Assembly (NCBI GenBank): GCA_036496265.1
Contig: DASXLL010000289.1
Coordinates: forward strand, 1 to 15,307
Source: CAYLLN01 sp036496265
GTDB taxonomy: Bacteria; Planctomycetota; Planctomycetia; Pirellulales; Pirellulaceae
DNA length: 15,307 nucleotides
Reading direction: 5' to 3'
A program made the translations under genes and the position numbers. The first letter of the stretch is position 1. Each line of letters starts with the position of its first letter. This document shows positions 1-6,831 of this stretch, piece after piece. Below the pieces are notes generated by a model. It saw only the letters and a program-made list of their open reading frames with translations, was not told where the DNA came from and made no database searches.

Positions 1-825
1 AATGTTCGCGCCCGGCGCGACGCCCAGTCCGCCGACCAACCCCGCACCCAGATCGCTCAGAATATCGCCGTATAGATTCGGCAGCACGAGCACGTCATAC
101 AGCTCCGGCTTTTGCACGAGCTGCATGCACATGTTATCGACGATGCGTTCTTCGAATTCGATGTCGGGATAGTCCTTGGCGATCTTTTGGGCGGTGTGCA
201 GATAGAGGCCGTCGGAGTATTTCATGATGTTGGCTTTGTGGACGGCCGTGACCTTCTTCCGCTTGTGCTTGCGGGCATAGTCGAGGGCGCAGCGGACGAT
301 CCGCTCGGTGCCGCTGATGCTGATCGGCTTGATGCTGACGCCGGTTTCCTCGGCTTTGGTCTTGATCTTTTTGTCGGTCGAGAGCTTGTTGATGACTTCG
401 ATCAGCTCGGCCGTGTTGGGCTTGCCGGCTTCGAATTCAACGCCGGCGTAGAGGTCTTCGGTGTTTTCGCGAACGATGACGATATCGACGCCGACCTCGC
501 TGAAGTAGCTGCGAACGCCGGGGTAGTATTTGCAGGGGCGGATGCAGGCGAAGAGGCCGAGTTCTTGCCGCAAGTGGACGTTGATCGAGCGAAAGCCGGT
601 GCCGACGGGGGTGGTGATCGGAGCTTTGAGAGCACACTTCGTGCGGCGAACGCTGGCGAGGACGCCGTCGGGCAGCGGCGTGCCAGTGCGGGCCATGACG
701 TCGATGCCGGCTTCTTGCACGTCCCAATTAATCTTTACGCCGGTTGCGTCAACGCACATTCGGGCGGCTTCGGCGAGTTCGGGACCGGTGCCGTCGCCGG
801 TGATTAGGGTTACGTCATGGGCCAT
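1..825 (-). CDS. NAD-type isocitrate dehydrogenase, N-terminal 275 residues (3' end outside window)
   Basis: Isocitrate/isopropylmalate dehydrogenase family, which oxidatively decarboxylates isocitrate to 2-oxoglutarate in the cytoplasmic TCA cycle. The reading frame is open from ATG at 825 to the window edge, so about 60-80 C-terminal residues are missing compared with the usual ~340-360. The N-terminus has the ITGDGTGPE nucleotide-fold motif (residues 8-16). Substrate residues visible are S80, N82 and R86 (SINVHLR), R96, and RENTEDLYAG (119-128), which is typical of isocitrate rather than isopropylmalate enzymes. Also visible are the catalytic lysine in VHKANIMK (K197) and metal ligands D230, D254 and D258 (YGDILSD). 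The start is supported by an AAGGAC stretch about a dozen bases upstream. It is divergent from the protease gene across a 665-bp region. NAD rather than NADP preference is inferred from family resemblance; homoisocitrate dehydrogenase is a less likely alternative. Confidence 0.9.
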   Translation of the reverse strand, partial: MAHDVTLITGDGTGPELAEAARMCVDATGVKINWDVQEAGIDVMARTGTPLPDGVLASVRRTKCALKAPITTPVGTGFRSINVHLRQELGLFACIRPCKYYPGVRSYFSEVGVDIVIVRENTEDLYAGVEFEAGKPNTAELIEVINKLSTDKKIKTKAEETGVSIKPISISGTERIVRCALDYARKHKRKKVTAVHKANIMKYSDGLYLHTAQKIAKDYPDIEFEERIVDNMCMQLVQKPELYDVLVLPNLYGDILSDLGAGLVGGLGVAPGANI

Positions 826-1064
826 TATAAAAAAAGTCCTTTTCGGCGGTTCTGGTCAGCCAAGGGCCTGACTGACCTCATTGGGCGAGATGGTGAGGCT
901 GGCAGGCTATCACGTGCGGCGATTTTTTTCTAGTAGTTTTGGGCCTGCGCGGAGTTGGAAGTCGTTGTGGTGTAAGGGTCAATGATGGTGAGTGGGTGGT
1001 GAGCGTTTTGAGGCTCGTGGTGAATTTGGTGAGCTTTTTGGGGAGTGTTCGGGGGACGGACAAA

Positions 1065-1186
1065 GCGCTAAAGATCGGAGTTTTTTTTCGGCGGAGGACT
1101 TTAGCGCGGTTTGTAAGTTGTTGATGGGTGGCGGGTTCCGGATTTGGGTTGAACTGCCAGTGCGCTAAAGTTTAGCGTTGCTTTAG
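1065..1186. promoter_or_regulatory. Cluster of CGCTAAAG/CTTTAGCG motifs, possible operator array
   Basis: GCGCTAAAG occurs at 1065-1073 and 1162-1170, and its reverse complement CTTTAGCGC at 1099-1107. The first and second copies form a perfect 9-bp inverted repeat. The third runs straight into TTTAGCG (1171-1177), giving a 15-bp palindrome with CGCTAAA and TTTAGCG arms around one G. A partial CTTTAG follows at 1181-1186. Four to five occurrences in 122 bp between divergent genes suggest a DNA-binding-protein site array; the regulator is unknown. The 1065/1099 pair could instead form an RNA hairpin with a 25-nt loop. Confidence 0.4.
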
Positions 1187-1418
1187 TGGTTGCGACGTTT
1201 GCCAGTGCGGCCCAATCGGCGCAGCAGCAGGCGGTCTGTTGGGCTTGCGTCCGCGATGAGTTGTCAATGGACGTCGCTGGCTTAGTAGTGAGGCCAGGCG
1301 GGCCAAAATGGCATTTGGATTGTCAACCGTGACGATGATGCAATTTGTGTACCATTGTATAGCATTCAAGAGTCGTTAGTACGGGTGGGTGCCAGGTGTG
1401 GGAGTGATCAAGTGTCGC

Positions 1419-1474
1419 GTTGGGTTCGATCGTAATCGGGTTGGGTTCTGTCATAATGTCTAGCTACAGACATT
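1419..1474 (+). promoter_or_regulatory. Candidate protease promoter: extended -10, 21-bp direct repeat and start-site palindrome
   Basis: An extended -10 element, TGTCATAAT (1449-1457, TGn + CATAAT, 5 of 6 to consensus), lies 34 bp upstream of the ATG; no good -35 is seen, as is usual for extended -10 promoters. An 18-bp sequence beginning GTTGGGTTC occurs at 1419 and again at 1440 with 15 of 18 bases the same. The 21-bp offset is about two helical turns. A palindrome with 7-bp perfect arms, AATGTCT (1455-1461) and AGACATT (1468-1474), covers the predicted start site near 1464, where a repressor would block initiation. All roles are inferred. Confidence 0.4.
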
Positions 1475-1490
1475 TGGTGGGGCAATTTTC

Positions 1491-3338
1491 ATGCGACAAA
1501 AACCTTACGGATCGCTTTGCAAAAACTCACCTCTGGCCTTGCTGCTGATTCTCTACGTCAGGACGCAATTTTCCATTTGGGGTGCTGCAAGTGCCGAGGA
1601 GCCAATCCGCGAATATCGAGATACCCGTCCAACAATCGATCTCGTTGACACGGTTCGCGTGCTGTCAGCCGATAAGGCGAGAGAGTTGGAAGATGAGATT
1701 AAGGCGGCATACAAAAAGCTGGCTTCCGCTGTCGTGAGAATCTGGACTCACGATGATCAGGGGCGGGCCTTCGATGCGGATGGACAGGCAGTAGCTGGCG
1801 GCTGTAGCGGCGTGATCATCGACCGGCATGGATTGATTTTGACTTGCTCCCATCACGGCTTGGAACCGGATACAGCGATTACGGTCGGATTGGCCGATGG
1901 GACGACGGTGGCTGGAAAAACATGGGGACGGTTTCGACTCGACGATCCGAAGCCGCTGCATTTTGGTCCCGATATTGGTCTGGCCAGAATTACGGAATCG
2001 GGCGACTGGCCGGCGGCGACACTTGGCGACATGGAACGCCCGACTGCCGGTCAAATCTGCCTGGCGATTGGATATCCAGGCACGCTGCACCCCAAACGAC
2101 CGCCCTTGTTGCGAGCCGGCAGGATTCTTCCGACCTATCCTGATTGGTCGCGGGTCGAAGCAACGACCACAGGTCTCATGGGCGACTCTGGTGGCCCCTT
2201 ATTTGATCTACAGGGGCGAGTTTTGGGCGTGCTTCAGACCGTGGAGGGCGTTGCCGGATATCAATCCCTCGATCCGCTTAGGGAATATCGGGCTCGTTTA
2301 GAAGCCGGGGAAATCGTATCGGCGGCGCAGCCAGCCAGTCGGGCGTTAAGAGGCCGCAATCCGCAGACGGCGGCGTTTAATCCTGCCCTCGATCTGGAGG
2401 ATCGAGTCCAGCAGGTGCAAAGGAGCGTGATTCGAATTATGGACGGTACGCATGAAGTCGCAGCCGGCCTAATTATCGATGCGGACGGATGGGCAATTAC
2501 GAAAGCATCCTTGGTCGGAAGTCGGGAGCAATGGTCGTGTCGAGTTTTCTACACTCGTGATGGAAAGATGGTTGTTAAAGGACGGGTTATCGCCACTTCA
2601 GCCGAACATGACTTGGCGCTGTTGAAACTTGATGTTCGGGATTGGTTTGTTCCACGGTGGGCCGACAAACGTCCGGCCGTGGGAACATTTGTCGCCACGG
2701 TAGTTGGACGGAGCGCCGGGCCGCTTCAATTCTCGATCGTAGGCGCTCAAGCAGGCCCGGATTTGCCGAGGTCCCATGACACACCGCAACTGCCAATAAG
2801 CATTGACCCCGCCATTATGGAGGCGCCGACGATAGGAGGACCCGGTTGGAGTTCGGCGGAGGCTGACTACTACCGAGAATTGCTGCAGCCGGGAGACGTA
2901 ATCACCCATTTGAACGGCATACCGACGCCGACGCGCGACGAATACGGCAAGGTGATGGACCGCTTGCTCTATGCGCCTGGCCGCGAGGCCGAACCGGCAG
3001 CCGGGTCCTTTGCAGGCGATTGGGTCCAGGTTGGAATACGTCGCGGGAAGACCGCGTTGACGATTCCGATGCCTAAAATCCATTCTATTAGAGAGGACGG
3101 GCTGCGATGGCATTCGCATCCACTGAGCCTGCGCCGGGAATCTTTTTTGACGGTGTTCACACACGATGGCAGCCTGCGGCCGGAGCAGTGTGGGGGCCCG
3201 GTGGTCGATCTGGCCGGCAACGTCGTAGGGCTGAACATTGCTCGCGCGGATGCGACGAGGACGCTCGCCATCCCAGCGGACTCGCTGCAGGCGACCATCA
3301 AAGAGCTGATAGCGCGGGCGAGAGAAGGTGCCAAGTAG
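1491..3338 (+). CDS. Secreted two-domain trypsin-like (S1/HtrA-type) protease with degenerate second domain and PDZ-like insert
   Basis: A 615-residue protein with a Sec signal peptide (K/R-rich start, hydrophobic LALLLILYV at 16-23, likely cleavage after ASA at 35), so it acts in the periplasm or outside. The first S1 domain (about 76-255) has an apparently complete triad: H121 (LTCSHH), D161 (GPDIGLARI) and S233 (GDSGGPLFD), resembling HtrA/DegP-type proteases. A second S1-like domain (about 303-603) keeps D374 (EHDLALLKL), but has TKAS where His is expected (S340) and EQCGGP instead of GNSGGP (C567). It is therefore probably non-proteolytic. A PDZ-like segment (about 452-527, LLQPGDVITHLNGIP to VGIRRGKTALTIP) sits between the Asp and Ser/Cys parts of this second domain, not after it as in HtrA. 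It is probably monocistronic. Function is likely extracytoplasmic protein quality control or regulated proteolysis; substrates are unknown. Confidence 0.85.
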   Translation: MRQKPYGSLCKNSPLALLLILYVRTQFSIWGAASAEEPIREYRDTRPTIDLVDTVRVLSADKARELEDEIKAAYKKLASAVVRIWTHDDQGRAFDADGQAVAGGCSGVIIDRHGLILTCSHHGLEPDTAITVGLADGTTVAGKTWGRFRLDDPKPLHFGPDIGLARITESGDWPAATLGDMERPTAGQICLAIGYPGTLHPKRPPLLRAGRILPTYPDWSRVEATTTGLMGDSGGPLFDLQGRVLGVLQTVEGVAGYQSLDPLREYRARLEAGEIVSAAQPASRALRGRNPQTAAFNPALDLEDRVQQVQRSVIRIMDGTHEVAAGLIIDADGWAITKASLVGSREQWSCRVFYTRDGKMVVKGRVIATSAEHDLALLKLDVRDWFVPRWADKRPAVGTFVATVVGRSAGPLQFSIVGAQAGPDLPRSHDTPQLPISIDPAIMEAPTIGGPGWSSAEADYYRELLQPGDVITHLNGIPTPTRDEYGKVMDRLLYAPGREAEPAAGSFAGDWVQVGIRRGKTALTIPMPKIHSIREDGLRWHSHPLSLRRESFLTVFTHDGSLRPEQCGGPVVDLAGNVVGLNIARADATRTLAIPADSLQATIKELIARAREGAK

Positions 3339-3484
3339 CGAGCATGGGGCCCGAGGCGTTGTGGGCGCGCCAGAGCTTGACAGACATGGGGCCGGTTTCG
3401 TTGCGGAAGTCGTATGAAGGTATTCCGTTGCGCGATAGGATAATTGCTTCTTTGGTTCTGCCGCGATTTATTTGACAACCGCCA
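3339..3484. other. Short gap between protease and phosphatase genes
   Basis: No gene or clear terminator is visible in these 146 bp. CATGGGGCC occurs twice (about 3343 and 3385). TTGACA (3377-3382) has no -10 at a suitable distance, and GATAAT (3439-3444) has no matching -35, so a promoter for the phosphatase gene cannot be placed with confidence. Confidence 0.4.
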
Positions 3485-6055
3485 ATGTTTCAAAAAAGCT
3501 CCCGCCGAGAGTTTCTGCAAGAATCTGCTGTTGTGGCCGCGGTGGCGGCGATGCCTGGGAGCGCGCTTGCCGCGAATGCGGGTGAGTTCGCCAGCCGGTG
3601 GGGCGAAACGCCGGACCGGGTGTGGCTTGGTTCGGAATATTGGGCGAATCCGCTGCAAGACTGGCGAGTTGCCGGTGGGCGAATCGAGTGCATCACGGCG
3701 GCGGCGAATCGGAATGTGCATCTGCTGACGCGGCAGCTTGGTGAGCAGCCGGGCGATTTGGCGATGAGTGTGAAGATTGGGCGTGTTGGAGGCAAGCTGG
3801 CGGATGGGAAGGGATCGGCCGGTTTTCGGATTGGGATCATGGGGCCGCTGAGGGAGTACCGGAGTAGTTTGATTTATGGGCAGGGGCTGGATGCCGGGTT
3901 CACTAGCGATGGGAAGTTGTTCATTGGCAATCCTGCGAGCGGAGTGCCGGTTGTGCTGAGCGGTGATAGTGTCGAACTTCGGCTGAACGTTGCGCCGGCG
4001 GGTGATAAGAGCAGCGTTTCGCTTTCGGCACATGATGCAAGCGGCAAGGAACTTGGTCGCGCGACGCGTGACGAGATCGAGTCGGCTAGCCTCGCGGGCA
4101 ATATTGCGCTGGTGGCCAACTTTGGCGGTGGAGCGGGTGGTGGAGGTGGCAAGGCGGCGAAGAAGGGGAAGGCGAAGGCGGCGGATGGATCGGCGGAGGC
4201 AAGCGCGGGCCAATTTTGGTTTGCGGATTGGAAGGTCAGTGGAAGTCGGGTTGAAGTGCATGATGAACGCGCATTTGGGCCGATTCTGTTCAACCAGTAC
4301 ACGCTCAGCGGTGGCACATTGAAAATGACGGCTCAAATGCCGCCGCTGGGACCAAAAGATGCGCAGACGGTTCGTTTGGAACTGCAGCGGGACGGCAAAT
4401 GGTCGCAGGCGTCCGAATCGACCATCGATCCGATTGCCCGCATAGCCACCTTTCGCGTCGAGAAATGGGATGACAAGCGAGAGCAATCGTATCGGCTCAT
4501 CTATGGGCTCAATGATAAGAATGGAAAGAGCCATGAACACGTGTTGGTCGGCAAAATCCGCCGCGACCCAATCGATCAGCCCGTGCTCACCATCGGCGAT
4601 GTCTCGTGCAACACGCATGAAGCGTTTCCGAATACGAATTACACGGCCAATATGGCCAAGCTGAATCCGGATTTGCTGGCTTTTGTGGGCGATCAGTTTT
4701 ACGAGTCGAGTGGCGGCTACGGCGTGCAGCGCGGGCCGCTGGAGCCGGCGATTTTGGATTATCTGCGGAAGTGGTATTTGCATGGCTGGACCTGGCGCGA
4801 GTTGACGAAAGACCGGCCGAGCATTTCGATTCCGGACGATCACGACGTTTATCAGGGGAACAATTGGGGCGAAGGGGGTGCGCCGCAGACGACGACGCAG
4901 GAAGCCGGCGGGTACAACATGCCGGGAGCGTGGGTCAATGTCGTCCATAAAACACAAACATCGCACCATCCCGATCCGTGGGATGCGACTCCGTGCAAGC
5001 AAGGGATTTCGGTGTATTCGGGGCCGCTCGTGTATGGCGGAATTAGTTTTGCCATTCTGGCCGATCGGCAATTCAAGAGTGGGCCGGAAGGAAAGGTTCC
5101 ACATACCGGCAGCCGCGGCGATCACGTGGTCGATCCGAATTGGGATCCGAAAACCGCCGACGTGCCCGGTTTGCAGCTGCTCGGCGCCGACCAGATGAAG
5201 CACTTGAAGGAGTGGGTGCGCGATTGGCGCGGGGCCGAGATGAAAGCGGTGATCTCACAGACGATTTTCACGGCGATGGCCACGCATCACGGCGGCGAAG
5301 GCCGGCTGGTTGCCGATTACGATACGAATGGCTGGCCGCAGAGCGAACGCAACGCGGCGCTGCGGGAAATGCGCAAGGCGTTTGCGTTTCATATCGCGGG
5401 CGATCAGCATTTGCCGGCGATCGTACATTATGGAATCGACGATTTTAATGACGCGGGCATCGCGTTCGCGGGGCCGGCGATGAACTGTGGTTATCCGCGG
5501 TGGTTTGAGCCGCTGAAGCCTGGCGCCAACCGGGAAGCGGGCGCAGCGGAAAACACGGGCGAGTTTCTCGATTGCTTTGGCCATCCGATGACGGTGATCG
5601 CTGTGGCGGACGGCGCGCATCAGCCGCGGCAGCCGCTGCTGGAGCGATTGCACGACAAAGTTTCCGGCTTGGGGATCGTTCAGTTTGACAAGCCGAAGCG
5701 GAAAATCACGATCAAATGTTGGCCGTTTTTGGCCAATGTGCTTGAGCCGGGCACCGAGTTTCGGGGCTGGCCGCGGACGTTTTCGATGTTGGAGAATTAT
5801 GGCCGCAAGGCGGTGGCGTATTTGCCGCGACTGGAGGTTCGTGGCTCGAAAGATCCGCTCGTGGAAGTGTTTGACGAGCGCGGCGGCGAGTTGGTTTATG
5901 GCCTGCGGCCGGGGAGCACGTCGTGGCAGCCGTTTGTGTTTGCGGTCGGAAATTACACGCTGCGAATCAGCGAGCCGGAGACGGGAAAAACACAGGAAAT
6001 CAAAGGGGTGGCGGCACAAGCTGCGAACAGCTCGAAGTTGGATGTCGCTCTGTGA
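3485..6055 (+). CDS. Tat-exported PhoD-like metallophosphatase with N-terminal beta-sandwich domain
   Basis: An 856-residue protein beginning with a twin-arginine signal (SSRREFLQ at 5-12, then an Ala/Val-rich segment), so it is exported folded, presumably with metal bound. Residues about 40-250 look like a lectin/laminin-type beta-sandwich framed by DWRVAGGRIEC and FWFADWKVSG. This is interrupted by a Gly/Lys/Ala-rich linker (213-242). The PhoD-type phosphatase/phosphodiesterase core spans about 365-750. Metal-site motifs are GDVSC (371-375), VGDQFYE (401-407), PDDHDVYQGN (450-459) and HIAGDQH (636-642). The C-terminus (about 780-835) is beta-rich. The likely role is phosphate release from phosphoesters or teichoic-acid-like polymers, with the N-terminal domain binding a polymer; the substrate is inferred. 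The start is set by the Tat motif, since no clear Shine-Dalgarno sequence precedes it. It is much longer than classical PhoD (about 550-580 residues) because of the extra domain. Confidence 0.85.
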   Translation: MFQKSSRREFLQESAVVAAVAAMPGSALAANAGEFASRWGETPDRVWLGSEYWANPLQDWRVAGGRIECITAAANRNVHLLTRQLGEQPGDLAMSVKIGRVGGKLADGKGSAGFRIGIMGPLREYRSSLIYGQGLDAGFTSDGKLFIGNPASGVPVVLSGDSVELRLNVAPAGDKSSVSLSAHDASGKELGRATRDEIESASLAGNIALVANFGGGAGGGGGKAAKKGKAKAADGSAEASAGQFWFADWKVSGSRVEVHDERAFGPILFNQYTLSGGTLKMTAQMPPLGPKDAQTVRLELQRDGKWSQASESTIDPIARIATFRVEKWDDKREQSYRLIYGLNDKNGKSHEHVLVGKIRRDPIDQPVLTIGDVSCNTHEAFPNTNYTANMAKLNPDLLAFVGDQFYESSGGYGVQRGPLEPAILDYLRKWYLHGWTWRELTKDRPSISIPDDHDVYQGNNWGEGGAPQTTTQEAGGYNMPGAWVNVVHKTQTSHHPDPWDATPCKQGISVYSGPLVYGGISFAILADRQFKSGPEGKVPHTGSRGDHVVDPNWDPKTADVPGLQLLGADQMKHLKEWVRDWRGAEMKAVISQTIFTAMATHHGGEGRLVADYDTNGWPQSERNAALREMRKAFAFHIAGDQHLPAIVHYGIDDFNDAGIAFAGPAMNCGYPRWFEPLKPGANREAGAAENTGEFLDCFGHPMTVIAVADGAHQPRQPLLERLHDKVSGLGIVQFDKPKRKITIKCWPFLANVLEPGTEFRGWPRTFSMLENYGRKAVAYLPRLEVRGSKDPLVEVFDERGGELVYGLRPGSTSWQPFVFAVGNYTLRISEPETGKTQEIKGVAAQAANSSKLDVAL

Positions 6056-6067
6056 TGCACCACCGCG

Positions 6068-6241
6068 CTAGCTGGACGGCATGAGGAAGCGCATTTTCTC
6101 GCGGAGACGCTGGCAGAGAAAAAGGAAGCGGGATTCGAGGTCTTTGTCGAACTCGTGGCGTCGTTTGGCGAGTTCGGTGATGTGCCGCCGGAGGGTGAAG
6201 GCTTCGCAGGCTGCTTCGGCGCGTTGTAGCGTCTGTTCCAT
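6068..6241 (-). CDS. Possible small helical protein, 57 residues
   Basis: An open frame from ATG at 6241 to TAG at 6068 begins MEQTLQRAEAACEAF and ends REKMRFLMPSS. I do not recognise the family. It is rich in Glu, Arg and Leu with amphipathic helical spacing. Codons end mostly in G or C (CGC, CTC, GCC, TTC), as expected of real coding DNA in a GC-rich genome. It lies tail-to-tail with the phosphatase gene, 12 bp between stops, and is antisense to no recognised gene. The frame stays open upstream to a TAA near 6336 without another ATG/GTG/TTG. Only a weak ribosome site (GGCGGAA) is present. A hairpin with TCGGCGC/GCGCCGA arms (6266-6288) would lie in its leader. It could be chance; a cytosolic protein without a signal peptide if real. 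Confidence 0.4.
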   Translation of the reverse strand: MEQTLQRAEAACEAFTLRRHITELAKRRHEFDKDLESRFLFLCQRLREKMRFLMPSS

Positions 6242-6321
6242 GATGTTGTTCCGCCTGTACCGAACTCGGCGCGCAAAGGGAGCGCCGAAGTCGATGTGGA
6301 TTTTTCCGATCCCTGTCCCAG

Positions 6322-6362
6322 GAGAGTCTTATGAGTGCGGGACGAACGTCCCTGTAACTCTC
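6322..6362 (+). other. Nested stem-loop overlapping an 8-codon frame
   Basis: The outer stem is GAGAGT (6322-6327) with ACTCTC (6357-6362). The inner stem is GGGAC (6339-6343) with GTCCC (6348-6352) around a GAAC loop. An AGGAGA ribosome-like site just before ATG at 6331 opens a frame of eight codons that ends in TAA inside the structure. It may be a structured RNA or leader element, or chance; no T-run follows, so it is not a typical terminator. Confidence 0.25.
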
Positions 6363-6607
6363 ACATTGATTAGTATGCCCAGGGGTTGCAAATCGTTCCG
6401 CAATTTTGCGCGGAATTTCGCCGCCGATGCGTCGGTAGGGGTGAAGAAAGGCGCAGTAAGGAGGGGAACGAAGAGGTGCTATGCCGATTTTACCGCTGCA
6501 GGTCCAATGCAGATGACGATTTGACTAGCGGGAGAGTACGATAACCCCCGGCATTTCGTTTTAGACGTTATGCTTCGCGCGCTTCGTAGCACGGGCGCGC
6601 GGGAGGT

Positions 6608-6643
6608 GGCCGGCAAAATGCGGCAACCCGCGATCTGCCGGCC
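6608..6643. repeat. Inverted repeat with nested stem
   Basis: GGCCGGCA (6608-6615) pairs perfectly with TGCCGGCC (6636-6643). Inside it GCGG (6620-6623) pairs with CCGC (6628-6631) around a 4-nt loop. It lies just upstream of the -35 element of the DUF1501 promoter. No T-run follows. It may be a dispersed palindromic element or a cruciform-forming site. Confidence 0.4.
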
Positions 6644-6652
6644 TATTGATGT

Positions 6653-6681
6653 TTGACATCTGCGGGGCGGCCCGGTATCGT
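6653..6681 (+). promoter_or_regulatory. Sigma70-like promoter for the four-gene operon
   Basis: TTGACA (6653-6658) is a perfect -35 and TATCGT (6676-6681) a 4-of-6 -10, separated by exactly 17 bp. Predicted transcription start is near 6688, giving a leader of about 144 nt before the DUF1501 ATG. A small inverted repeat GATGT/ACATC (6648-6652 and 6656-6660) overlaps the -35 and could be an operator half-site pair. Confidence 0.5.
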
Positions 6682-6693
6682 CATTAGCTGGTT

Positions 6694-6723
6694 GGATTTC
6701 GGCGCTTGGGGTGTCCGAAATCC
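6694..6723 (+). promoter_or_regulatory. 9-bp hairpin at the predicted 5' end of the operon mRNA
   Basis: GGATTTCGG (6694-6702) pairs perfectly with CCGAAATCC (6715-6723) around a 12-nt loop. It starts only about 6 nt after the predicted transcription start, the classic place for a 5' stability hairpin. No T-run follows, so a simple attenuator is unlikely. It could also be a protein-binding palindrome in DNA. Confidence 0.45.
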
Positions 6724-6831
6724 GACTCCCGCCTGTTACTTCCCACCTAATAACTCATGCATCGCAGCCGGCGGCGGCCATTGGTCCGCGACGTCGGTAT
6801 CTCTGATTCACGAACCGAGGAGACGAAGCGG

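Larger units (their letters stand above)
826..1490. other. Divergent intergenic region between isocitrate dehydrogenase and protease genes
   Basis: No convincing gene is seen on either strand; the short open frames here lack family resemblance and good ribosome sites. Contents from left to right: a GGTCAG/CTGACC inverted repeat (854-859 and 872-877) in the dehydrogenase leader, a G/T-rich stretch (about 960-1060), a cluster of CGCTAAAG/CTTTAGCG motifs (1065-1186), and a promoter-like zone next to the protease gene (1419-1474). The region is long enough to hold control elements for both divergent genes. Confidence 0.6.
6242..6831. other. Intergenic region rich in inverted repeats
   Basis: No convincing gene is seen. 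A frame on the + strand from 6081 to 6524 is Arg/Ser-rich and mostly antisense to the better small-protein candidate. Inverted repeats from left to right are 6266-6288 (7-bp arms), 6322-6362 (two nested stems), 6576-6601 (7-bp CG-repeat arms), 6608-6643 (8-bp arms with an inner 4-bp stem) and 6694-6723 (9-bp arms). A promoter for the downstream operon sits at 6653-6681. The density of structure suggests control or small-RNA functions, but none matches a riboswitch I can name. Confidence 0.5.

Noticed and set aside
112..807. 231-codon + strand frame rich in Asp, Gly and Val
   Set aside because: It is the antisense of the isocitrate dehydrogenase gene, whose catalytic motifs are clear.
1172..1369. 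65-codon minus-strand frame in the divergent intergenic region
   Set aside because: No ribosome site, no family resemblance, and Pro/Arg-rich second half.
3377..3444. Promoter for the phosphatase gene
   Set aside because: TTGACA and GATAAT are present but 56 bp apart, and neither has a partner at 16-18 bp.
2969..5203. 744-codon open frame on the minus strand
   Set aside because: It lies opposite the protease end and the phosphatase. It is Arg/Pro/His-rich with no family motif, as expected of a shadow frame in GC-rich coding DNA, and it crosses two real genes.
6081..6524. 147-codon + strand frame
   Set aside because: Arg/Ser/Lys-rich without a recognisable fold, largely opposite the better small-protein candidate, and it runs through the inverted repeats.
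6757..6831. Longer N-terminus for the DUF1501 protein
   Set aside because: The extra 25 residues are Arg-rich, would place the Tat motif too far in, and lack a ribosome site; the ATG at 6832 has GAGGAG 9 bp upstream.
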